56,013 bases of DNA from an uncultured Prevotellaceae bacterium (lineage in GTDB: Bacteria > Bacteroidota > Bacteroidia > Bacteroidales > Bacteroidaceae): the NCBI GenBank assembly GCA_946540735.1, contig CAMNIN010000017.1:1-56013 (forward strand). The letters are read 5' to 3'. Position numbers and translations under genes: made by a program. Positions 1-7,672 of this stretch are shown in pieces. A model generated the notes under the pieces. It was not told where the DNA came from and ran no database searches. It was given only the letters and a program-made list of their open reading frames with translations. Positions within the stretch are counted from its first letter, which is position 1; each line of letters opens with the position of its first letter.

Positions 1-191
1 AGTACTCCGCCCAGTATTCTGAGCAGGCCCTCGACGGTATCATGACCATCGCTCCCGAGGGCGGTGTGGTGCGCACTGAGATCTTCACGGTCAACGGCAG
101 CCGTGCCGACACGATGACGAAGGGTGTCAACATCATCCGCCGCACCTACAGCAACGGTGCTGTCAAGACCCAGAAGGTGATCGTCAAGTAA
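1..191 (+). CDS. C-terminal tail of a secreted protein with a T9SS-like sorting end (partial)
   Basis: An open frame enters from the window edge (first full codon at base 3) and ends in TAA at 189-191, leaving 62 residues. The tail has a beta-strand-rich pattern (VVRTEIFTVNGSRADT, then GVNIIRRTYSNGAVKTQKVIVK-like ending split as NGAVKTQKVIVK) that resembles the short type A C-terminal domains used for type IX secretion in Bacteroidetes. The rest of the protein lies outside the window, so its enzymatic role cannot be stated. A hairpin terminator follows 25 bases after the stop. The following gene is a secreted pectate lyase with a similar end, so this may be another extracellular carbohydrate-active protein; that is inference only. 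Confidence 0.6.
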   Translation, partial: YSAQYSEQALDGIMTIAPEGGVVRTEIFTVNGSRADTMTKGVNIIRRTYSNGAVKTQKVIVK

Positions 192-216
192 TCCGCTGTC
201 ATTTTTGATAACCAAG

Positions 217-250
217 AAAAGGGCATCTCCAGTCCGGAGATGCCCTTTAT
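217..250. terminator. Hairpin terminator, possibly also a leader hairpin of the pectate lyase
   Basis: AAAAGGGCATCTCC at 217-230 pairs with GGAGATGCCCTTT at 236-248 around a 5-base loop. It sits just after the partial gene and is nearly symmetrical (A-run before, T-run after). Its distal arm contains an in-frame ATG at 240, which is therefore unlikely to be the true start of the next gene. Confidence 0.7.
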
Positions 251-260
251 AAAAATAGGT

Positions 261-3200
261 ATGATGAAATCGTTTTCCAAACTCAAATTTTATTTGTGCC
301 TGTGTCTGTTGGCATGCGGCTTCATGGCCGTGGAAGCCCAGCAGTTGGCGTTTCCTGGTGCCCAGGGATGGGGACGTTTCGCTTCAGGAGGGCGTGCAGG
401 CACTGTCTATCATGTGACCAATCTCAACGACTCTGGTTCCGGATCACTGCGCGATGCGGTGAGCCAGCCCAACCGTATCGTGGTGTTTGATGTGGCGGGC
501 GTGATCAAGATCACGAGCCGCATCGTCTTCTCTCACAATCTCTATGTGGCTGGTCAGACCGCTCCGGGCGAGGGCATCACGGTCTATGGCGACGGTGTCT
601 CGTTCTCCGGGTCTTCCAACAGCATCATCCGCTACATGCGCTTCCGCATGGGCAAGGGGGGCTCTTCGGGCAAGGACTGTGCCGGCATATCCAACGGCAC
701 CAACATGATCTTCGACCATTGCTCTTTCGCTTGGGGCTTGGATGAGGTGTTCTCTATCAACTCTGACGGAAAGGGTGACTTGCACAGCATCACTTTGATG
801 AACTGTGTCTTCGGGCAGGGCTTGCTCACTCACTCAGCAGGCGGACTGATGCAGGCCGACAGCATAACGCTCTATCGCAATTTCTATTGCGATAATGGCA
901 CGCGTAATAATAAGGTGAAAGGCATTCACCAATATGTCAACAACATTGTATACAACTGGAAGAATGGCTGCTATCTGATGGGGGGCGACTCTCAGGGCAA
1001 GAGCTTTGCCAATACAGTGGGCAATCTCTTTATCAATGGGCCTGCAGGTGGAGGCAATGCCTGCACGTCGGGAAACAGCGATTTTCACCTCTATGCTGAT
1101 GACAACTGGCAGGACAAAGACCGCAATGGGGCTCTCAATCCCTATGAGATCCCTCGTTCGGAATATGGTGGCGGACCGACGTTCGAGGCCTCGCCCTATC
1201 CTTATCCCGAACTGGAGGTGGCTGATGCCGTGACGCTGGCCGACCTTCTTCTGACCGATGTGGGCGCTTCTCTGCCATACCGCGACTTTGTGGATTGCTA
1301 TATGATCGACGAGTGCCGGTCGTTTGGAAAAGCCGGCGTGCTGATCTCTACGGAGGATGCGCTGCCTTTCGACAAACCATCCTCATGGACGGTGTGGGGT
1401 GGCAACGGACGCACGGATTCTGACCATGATGGCATGCCCGACGACTGGGAAACGGCCAATGGCACGAATCCGCAAATCAATGATGCAATGACCAAGGCGG
1501 CCAACGGATATGCGAATATCGAGAATTACATCAACAGCATTTCCGCTTCGTCGGTCGAGCGCTTTCTGCGGGCACCACAGATCCTCGAGCAGGCGGATGC
1601 TTCTCCGAAGTCGATGACCCTGCAGTGGCGTGACTGGACGACGGGTGAGGATGGCTTCATCGTCGAGATGGAGCGCGGGGGCGCTTATGAGGAAGTGCTC
1701 CGCACTTCTCCTGACGTGACGACAGCCACGATCAACGATAACCTGGAGCCTGGCGTGGCATACCGCATTCGCATATGCGCTTTCAAAGGGGATGACAAGT
1801 CGGAATACGCTTCCATCGAGGCGAAAACCAAACCCGAGGAAGTGGAGATGGTGGATGTCGACAACTACGAGGCTGACTATTCCTGGATGGGCGGCGATGG
1901 CGCATGGGACTTCACCAGTGGCAGTTGGGACCAAGGTGTGTATGCCGATGGTGGCAACGTGCTGTTCCCCATGTCTGCAGACGCCCATGTGACCTTGGAC
2001 GAGACGGTCGCTCCGGCTGCGGTCTTGGTGAACGGCGATGCCGACCTGACGCTCTCGGGAACGGGAAAGATCAGCGGCGGTGGTTCGGTCAACAAGGCCG
2101 GAACGGGTAGGCTGACCTTGTCAACCGTGAATGACTACTCGGGCGCTACCGTGCTTCGTGGCGGTGAGATTGTCTTCTCATCGCTGAAAAACGGCGGTGA
2201 GCCGAGCTCGATCGGTGCCAGCCTTGACTTCGCTCAGAATTGGGTGTGGTATGGTGGTACTTGGCGTTATACCGGGGGCAATACCTCCACCAATCGCAAT
2301 GCCATGCTGTATAAGGATACCGAACTGAATATCGAGAATAGCTCTGCTACGGTGACGATGCGTGGTGCCTTCGAGGGGGAGGGCGGACTGATTCTTGATG
2401 GCGCTGGCACGCTCTCTCCTGGTTCGAAAGCGTTTTTCAGTTATCAGGGACCGACCGTCGTGCGCGGCGGATTGCTTAAGCTCAATGGCGTGTCCACCTT
2501 GTGGACAGACAAGATTTGTAATCTCGGAGCGTCTTCCAAACTGGTTCTTGCGGGCGGTGAGTTCCGCACTCAGGATGCCAACGACACTTATGCCACTTAT
2601 GATTTCCCCATTGAGGTGATGGATGACACGTATTCCAAAGTCTATTTCTGCCGCAACTGCAGTATCAAGAGCAATGTGCGCGGCAATGGCACCGTGGAGT
2701 GGGAGATTAATTGGGTGCGTGAGTATATCACCGGCGACTGGAGTGGATTCTACGGCACACTGATCGCCAAGGGTACAGGATCTTCGTCTAATGGTGCGCA
2801 ACTGATGCTCAACAACAGCAGTTACCGGGGTATGCCCAATAACTCCATCCACCTGAAGGGGAACACCCGCATCGTCTACTGGGGTACCAATGGCGAGCTT
2901 TATCTGGGTGGACTCAGCGGCGATGCTGGGACTTTCCTCAGCGGGTCGAGCAAGAACACAGCCGGACATGTGATGACTTGGCATGTGGGTGGCGCTAATA
3001 CCGATGAGACTTTTGCCGGAGTAATCGACAACTGTGCAAGCAACACCGCTTCGAAATATGATGGGACGACGAACATCATCAAGGAGGGTAATGGCGTTTG
3101 GCGGCTCAAAGGCAATAATATCTATAAGGGATATACTCAGGTCAATGGTGGCTCACTGGTGGTGAACGGCCGTAACAGTGGCACTGGAAGCGTCACTGTC

Positions 3201-4310
3201 GCAGAGGATGCCGCTCTCGCCGGAACGGGCAGCGTGGCTGGTGCCGTGACGGTCTGCAGCGGCGGTAGGATACAACCTGGTGACGAGACCATCGAGGGGA
3301 AAATACTGACCCTGAACAGTACGCTGACTTTGAATGAGGGTGCCATCGTCGACATCCCCGCCAATGCGTCGACATGCAATACATTGGCCGTAAAGGGAAA
3401 TGTCACGCTCGATCCAGGTGCCGTGCTCCGATTGGCCAATGGTAAATTCGAGGAGGCTCCATACAATGCCACGGCCTTCCAGGTCCTGGATGTGACAGGG
3501 ACAATCAACGGACAATTTGCTGAGATCATCCCCGCTGCACCGGGCGAGGGGCAGACATGGGACACCTCGGAGCTTTACTCCAAAGGTGTGATCAAGGTCG
3601 TGGGAGGTGAGGACAACCCCAACGAAAAACCAGACCCCAACCCAGAGAAAGAGAAGAAACTGGCCCTCCTCACTTGGGGAAACATGTCGACGGCTTCCTA
3701 TGATGACAGTGGTGTCAACAACATGCTCGTCGGCGTCGATGGTGATGATGCTGAAGGTTTCTCCATGGTGATCACCGGCAATTTGTCCAAAGCTTATACC
3801 GCAGCCGACAAGATCAATGTGGTGTATGATGGCAATACCATCAGCCGCACGACCATCAAATGCTCGAACGGTGCACAGAACACGGTGTTCTTGCCTGAAA
3901 ACGCGAAGGCTACAAAAATCACGCTCTGGAGCTACACCAATGTCTCTGCGCCCAACCGCACCAGTTATTGGGCAGAAGTGGGTGGCGTGACCTATAATGA
4001 GGAGAACTCGGTCATCCTGCAGGAGTCGAAGGACACTTCCAATCCCGTCAGCGCCAGCTTCGACTTGCCTGATATGGCTGAGGCTGTGACGTTCAGGAAC
4101 ACTGGTGAACAGCAATGTGTCATTGTAAGTCTTGAGTATTTCCTCGACGATGACATGGGGGTCGCTCTCATCGGCAGCGATAGCACTCCTCTCCGCATAG
4201 AGTACTTCAACCTTTCGGGTGAGCGGGTGCTCTCTCCCGCAGACGGCATCTTCATCATGCGTGCCCTGATGCCGGACGGGAAGACCATCACACGCAAGAT
4301 TGTACGCTGA
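261..4310 (+). CDS. Secreted pectate lyase (PL1 family) with FN3-like domain, autotransporter-type beta repeats and T9SS-like tail
   Basis: About 1349 residues. I start at the paired ATGs 261/264 because an earlier in-frame ATG at 240 lies inside a hairpin stem. A signal peptide ends near residue 26 (FMAVEA, then QQ). Residues 27-430 form a right-handed beta-helix typical of polysaccharide lyase family 1: the start PGAQGWGRFASGGRAG, then NLNDSGSGSLRDAV, then FDHCSFAWGLDEVFSI. Around 390 there is a calcium-type DSDHDGMPDDWE motif. Residues 440-525 look like a fibronectin type III domain. From about 540 to 1120 come glycine-rich beta segments including three autotransporter-associated repeat-like units (KAGTGRLTLSTVNDYSGAT; DGAGTLSPGSKAFFSYQGPT; KEGNGVWRLKGNNIYKGYT). 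The last 45 residues resemble a T9SS type A signal (EYFNLSGERVL, then ITRKIVR). Likely cuts pectin or pectate outside the cell. Confidence 0.85.
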   Translation: MMKSFSKLKFYLCLCLLACGFMAVEAQQLAFPGAQGWGRFASGGRAGTVYHVTNLNDSGSGSLRDAVSQPNRIVVFDVAGVIKITSRIVFSHNLYVAGQTAPGEGITVYGDGVSFSGSSNSIIRYMRFRMGKGGSSGKDCAGISNGTNMIFDHCSFAWGLDEVFSINSDGKGDLHSITLMNCVFGQGLLTHSAGGLMQADSITLYRNFYCDNGTRNNKVKGIHQYVNNIVYNWKNGCYLMGGDSQGKSFANTVGNLFINGPAGGGNACTSGNSDFHLYADDNWQDKDRNGALNPYEIPRSEYGGGPTFEASPYPYPELEVADAVTLADLLLTDVGASLPYRDFVDCYMIDECRSFGKAGVLISTEDALPFDKPSSWTVWGGNGRTDSDHDGMPDDWETANGTNPQINDAMTKAANGYANIENYINSISASSVERFLRAPQILEQADASPKSMTLQWRDWTTGEDGFIVEMERGGAYEEVLRTSPDVTTATINDNLEPGVAYRIRICAFKGDDKSEYASIEAKTKPEEVEMVDVDNYEADYSWMGGDGAWDFTSGSWDQGVYADGGNVLFPMSADAHVTLDETVAPAAVLVNGDADLTLSGTGKISGGGSVNKAGTGRLTLSTVNDYSGATVLRGGEIVFSSLKNGGEPSSIGASLDFAQNWVWYGGTWRYTGGNTSTNRNAMLYKDTELNIENSSATVTMRGAFEGEGGLILDGAGTLSPGSKAFFSYQGPTVVRGGLLKLNGVSTLWTDKICNLGASSKLVLAGGEFRTQDANDTYATYDFPIEVMDDTYSKVYFCRNCSIKSNVRGNGTVEWEINWVREYITGDWSGFYGTLIAKGTGSSSNGAQLMLNNSSYRGMPNNSIHLKGNTRIVYWGTNGELYLGGLSGDAGTFLSGSSKNTAGHVMTWHVGGANTDETFAGVIDNCASNTASKYDGTTNIIKEGNGVWRLKGNNIYKGYTQVNGGSLVVNGRNSGTGSVTVAEDAALAGTGSVAGAVTVCSGGRIQPGDETIEGKILTLNSTLTLNEGAIVDIPANASTCNTLAVKGNVTLDPGAVLRLANGKFEEAPYNATAFQVLDVTGTINGQFAEIIPAAPGEGQTWDTSELYSKGVIKVVGGEDNPNEKPDPNPEKEKKLALLTWGNMSTASYDDSGVNNMLVGVDGDDAEGFSMVITGNLSKAYTAADKINVVYDGNTISRTTIKCSNGAQNTVFLPENAKATKITLWSYTNVSAPNRTSYWAEVGGVTYNEENSVILQESKDTSNPVSASFDLPDMAEAVTFRNTGEQQCVIVSLEYFLDDDMGVALIGSDSTPLRIEYFNLSGERVLSPADGIFIMRALMPDGKTITRKIVR

Positions 4311-4327
4311 AATGCACGATAATCAGC

Positions 4328-4368
4328 AAAAAAGAATCCCCTGCCAGAAACGCAGGGGATTCTTTTTG
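4328..4368. terminator. Bidirectional rho-independent terminator
   Basis: AAAAAAGAATCCCCTGC pairs with GCAGGGGATTCTTTTT around a short loop. It lies between convergent genes ending at 4310 (plus) and 4390 (minus), and has a T-run in both directions, so it can serve both. Confidence 0.9.
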
Positions 4369-4389
4369 CCAAGACAGTGGCAGGAGTGG

Positions 4390-5073
4390 TTATTCGTCAC
4401 CGATGACGCTGATGTCTTTCCCTAAGACCCGGAGCGGGGCTTTGGGAATGTTTTTCCACACTTTCTTTTCCTTGACGGTATCATCGAAGGCATTTGAGGT
4501 GCTGACCCATTTCTTATGGGTCAGGTGATTGATGCTGGTGGTGGTGTCTTCGCCTGTGTTCCTGGCCATCTCATGATGCTCCTCGCCGATCAGGCAGAAT
4601 TCTCCTTGCTGATAGCGGAAGACGTAGGAATCGTCGGAGTTGCCCCAGCCACCGGCAGTGAGAAAAGTGCTGGTCGAGATGATCAGCGTTCCTCTGTCGG
4701 TGATATCCACGCTCTGGTCGATGATGCAGAATCTTGTGGGGGAGTTGGGCACGGCGCCTTCGTAGACTTTCCATAACTGGTAACTGCCGTCGGGGCCGCC
4801 CTTGTAGAGATACAGCGAGGAGGGATTGTTGTCGATCGTATCACCGTTCTCATCCACCTCGATATATTCCTTGAAGTTGGAGGTGACGATGATGGCCAGG
4901 TCGGCGATGCCGTCTTTGTTGAGATCGCCGGTGGCTTCGGTGTGTGACCACTTGGCGGGGACGATTTCCTCGGCGGAACGGCCGGATGATTTCATTTCCT
5001 GTGCCCAGCTGATGAGGGGAAACAGCATGGCGAGCATGAAGATGCTCTGTCGTGTGGTTTGGTGCATGGTCAT
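4390..5073 (-). CDS. Secreted hypothetical protein with one FG-GAP/VCBS-like calcium motif
   Basis: 227 residues. A signal peptide is visible (hydrophobic SIFMLAMLFPLISWA, then QEM), so it is exported. Around residues 50-65 there is GDLNKDGIADLAIIV, the Asp/Asn-rich calcium loop seen in FG-GAP and VCBS beta-propeller repeats, but only this single clear repeat is visible, so a full propeller is not supported. The start lies 7 bases after nudC, implying cotranscription. No catalytic residues are evident and I cannot assign a function. Similar small proteins occur as uncharacterised secreted proteins in Bacteroidetes. An alternative start two codons in (second Met) would not change the reading. 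Confidence 0.7.
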   Translation of the reverse strand: MTMHQTTRQSIFMLAMLFPLISWAQEMKSSGRSAEEIVPAKWSHTEATGDLNKDGIADLAIIVTSNFKEYIEVDENGDTIDNNPSSLYLYKGGPDGSYQLWKVYEGAVPNSPTRFCIIDQSVDITDRGTLIISTSTFLTAGGWGNSDDSYVFRYQQGEFCLIGEEHHEMARNTGEDTTTSINHLTHKKWVSTSNAFDDTVKEKKVWKNIPKAPLRVLGKDISVIGDE

Positions 5074-5080
5074 CGTGTTT

Positions 5081-5875
5081 TTAGGGTTGATGTATGGTTT
5101 TGTCGTTGATCCATTGGTCGATCAGCCTTCGGGCGATGGATAGCTTCTCTGGAATGGGGGGCAGGGCATCGTAGCGATACCAGCCGCCTTTCGAGAGCTC
5201 TGACCGTTGCAAGTGGATTTCTCCTCCTTCATAGTCAGCAAAGAAACCCACCATCAGTCCGCAGGGATAGGGCCAGGGCTGACTGGCGAAATATCGGATA
5301 TGGCTGATGCTGATACCCGTCTCTTCCATCACTTCGCGCTCCACGGCTTCCTCCAGGGTCTCGCCGGTTTCTACGAATCCGGCCACAAGTCCGAAGAAGT
5401 CGCGCTTGAAGTTGCGGGCATGCACCAGAAGCACCTCGTCGCCGCGGCTGACAAGGCAGATGACGGCAGTGGCCAGCTGGGGCCAAACTTCCTTGCCGCA
5501 GCAGGTGCAGCGCTTGGAGATGTCGGTGTGTAGGCGCATCGGCCCACCGCAGACCCCGCAGAATTTGGTGGTGCTGTCCCAGTAGAGGATTTCCGCACAT
5601 TTGCCAGCTGCCAGATAGAGGTATTCTGGCAGGTCTTGGTAGGATGCCCGCAGACTGCACATTTTATGGGTGGCATCCTCATGCGGTGGTATGTCGACGC
5701 TGTAGGTCTCCACGACTTCTCCGCTCAGCGTGGTGACGTGGTGTATGGTCGTCCAGGGTTTCAAGGGCACGGGCGGCTCTTCTTGGCAGGGCACGGCCCA
5801 GGTACCGTCGTTCTGCTGTTCCAGCAAGAGGTCGGTCTTGCAAAAGACGAACCAGAATTTCCTTTTTTCGCTCAT
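5081..5875 (-). CDS. nudC: NAD(+) diphosphatase / NADH pyrophosphatase, Nudix family
   Basis: 264 residues, the normal size for NudC. It shows the three hallmarks of the family: a zinc ribbon with Cys106/Cys109 and Cys123/Cys126 (FCGVCGG and RCTCCGKE), a canonical Nudix box at about 166-188 (GFVETGETLEEAV then EREVMEETG), and the specificity motif SQPWPYP at 198-204 that distinguishes NADH pyrophosphatases from other Nudix enzymes. It hydrolyses NAD(H) to NMN(H) and AMP, and in other bacteria also removes NAD caps from RNA. It lies 56 bases downstream of the 5'-nucleotidase-like gene and 7 bases upstream of a secreted protein gene. A joint role with the nucleotidase in nucleotide salvage is plausible, but one is cytoplasmic and the other exported. 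Confidence 0.93.
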   Translation of the reverse strand: MSEKRKFWFVFCKTDLLLEQQNDGTWAVPCQEEPPVPLKPWTTIHHVTTLSGEVVETYSVDIPPHEDATHKMCSLRASYQDLPEYLYLAAGKCAEILYWDSTTKFCGVCGGPMRLHTDISKRCTCCGKEVWPQLATAVICLVSRGDEVLLVHARNFKRDFFGLVAGFVETGETLEEAVEREVMEETGISISHIRYFASQPWPYPCGLMVGFFADYEGGEIHLQRSELSKGGWYRYDALPPIPEKLSIARRLIDQWINDKTIHQP

Positions 5876-5931
5876 GGTCTGGTCTGATAGTTTTGTCTTC
5901 GGTTAAGCCGGGTTTTTTCAGCCTTCCTGAT

Positions 5932-7671
5932 TTATTTCCCGAAAAGCAATTTGCGGTCGCGCTCCAGTGCGGGCTTGGCCCACTCATCGGGCACGAAGCG
6001 CCAGTTGTAGTGAGCCTTGGGACTGACGCGGCCGGCTTTCTCGATTTCCTGCATCAAGTAGTAACGCTGGTCCTTCTCACTTTGGTAGATGATGCGTCTC
6101 TTCAGTTCTTCGGGCGAGATGCCTGCGCCTTTGGTGACCAATTGCCCACCACCGTTGGCGCGGTAGCTGTTCATGGCCACGAGATACCATTTGTGCTCGT
6201 CGAAAGGTGCTCCGTTGCTCATGCGGAGGATTCGCACCTTCTCTCCGTCGGGTTTGGTCACATCTACCTCATAGTCGATGCCGGCGGCACTGTCAAAATT
6301 GAAGGCCAGGTTTTTGAACATATACCGCTGCTGGTCGTCGGTCTTCTGGTCATTGAGCAGCATGATGTGGTCGTCGGGCGAAGTCATGGTGTTCACCCAT
6401 AGGTCATAGCTCATCTCGAGGTGCTTGCGGATTTCCTCTCCCGTCATCCGAAGAGTGTAGAGCTGGTTCTCAAACCGGTAGAGGTTGAACATGTCGCTCA
6501 CGGTCACAGGACCTGCCTCAATCTTGGCGTTGAACGATAGCGGGGCGTTGAAGGATACGTCGGCACCAGTGAGTTTCAGTTGGATGTCGTGGATGTAATC
6601 GGTGAATGCCGCATTGCCGAAATAGCAGTCACGGGTGTAGATGGTGTTCTCAAATACACCCAGGGGACGGTCGACGAAACTCCTCACGCTGTCGATCGTG
6701 GCTTGGAAATGGTCCACGAAAGCCTGGTGGATGGGCAGGTTCTCTACGCTCACGATCTCCCCAGAGATTTGTTTGGATACAATCTTGTTCTTGCGGCCTT
6801 TCTCGATGGATATGGTGGCCACGGCCACGTTCAGAGCGTGGCAGGAGGGGTCGAGGCAGACCACGTCGCCGCCTTCCACGTTCTTGACGATGTCGTTGTG
6901 GATGGTATGGTCATGGCCGAAAAGGATCAGGTCGAAGCCTGGCACCTGTTGGGCCACTTTTTCCGAGGCGTCTTCCTCGTAGGTGTCGGTCATGATGCCA
7001 CCGTCTTTGCCCGAATGGAAGAGGCCGATGATCACATCGGGGTTCTCGTTCTTTTTCAGGTAGTCCACCCAGTATTTGGCACAGCTCACCATCTCATCGA
7101 AACGGAGACCTTTCCACAGCTCTTCGTTGAGCCAGTTGGGGATGGCGGGAGTGAGCATGCCGATGATGGCAATTCTCACGCCGTCGCGCTCGATGAGGGT
7201 ATAGGGCTCGACATAGGGCTTGCCGGTCGCACTGCTGATAATATTGGCTCCGAGCATGGGGCATTTCACCTCGCGGATCCATTTGTCGTAGACGGTATGG
7301 CCCGTTTCCACGTCATGGTTGCCGAAGGTCTCGGCGTCATAGCCCATATAATTGATGACGTCAGCGGCCACATTGATGACCTCGGGTTTGATATAGTTGG
7401 AGTAGTAGCAGGTGGGCTGGCCTTGCAGGATGTCGCCGTTGTCGACGAGGATGACATTCTCTCCATGTGTCTTTCGAAGATCTTCCACGTAGGTCATGAC
7501 CCGTGCGAGCGTTCCTTTGAGGGGCTTTCGGTTGATGAAATCGTAGGGGAAGAAGCAGCCGTGCACATCGCTGGTCTCGACGACCTTGATGGTGACGGTC
7601 TTTTTCTTTGCATCTGATGTCATAGGATAGAACAGGGTTAAGCACAAGAGTGCTGCTAAGATTTTTTTCAT
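5932..7671 (-). CDS. Exported 5'-nucleotidase / 2',3'-cyclic phosphodiesterase family metallophosphatase
   Basis: 579 residues with a signal peptide (KKILAALLCLTLFYPMTSDA). The N-terminal calcineurin-like metallophosphatase domain carries the expected metal ligands: SDVHG (34-38), DNGD (77-80), GNHD (117-120), LFHSGKDGG (around 217-225) and GHDH (252-255). The second half is a 5'-nucleotidase C-terminal domain, recognisable in the segment with SFNAPLSFNAKIEAGPVTVSD and the nucleoside-stacking region following it. The enzyme probably dephosphorylates nucleotides or cyclic nucleotides in the periplasm to feed nucleoside and phosphate uptake. Its start is one base after the tamB stop, so it is translated from the tamB transcript. 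The exact substrate (UshA-like or CpdB-like) cannot be decided from sequence. Confidence 0.88.
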   Translation of the reverse strand: MKKILAALLCLTLFYPMTSDAKKKTVTIKVVETSDVHGCFFPYDFINRKPLKGTLARVMTYVEDLRKTHGENVILVDNGDILQGQPTCYYSNYIKPEVINVAADVINYMGYDAETFGNHDVETGHTVYDKWIREVKCPMLGANIISSATGKPYVEPYTLIERDGVRIAIIGMLTPAIPNWLNEELWKGLRFDEMVSCAKYWVDYLKKNENPDVIIGLFHSGKDGGIMTDTYEEDASEKVAQQVPGFDLILFGHDHTIHNDIVKNVEGGDVVCLDPSCHALNVAVATISIEKGRKNKIVSKQISGEIVSVENLPIHQAFVDHFQATIDSVRSFVDRPLGVFENTIYTRDCYFGNAAFTDYIHDIQLKLTGADVSFNAPLSFNAKIEAGPVTVSDMFNLYRFENQLYTLRMTGEEIRKHLEMSYDLWVNTMTSPDDHIMLLNDQKTDDQQRYMFKNLAFNFDSAAGIDYEVDVTKPDGEKVRILRMSNGAPFDEHKWYLVAMNSYRANGGGQLVTKGAGISPEELKRRIIYQSEKDQRYYLMQEIEKAGRVSPKAHYNWRFVPDEWAKPALERDRKLLFGK

Positions 7672-7672
7672 A

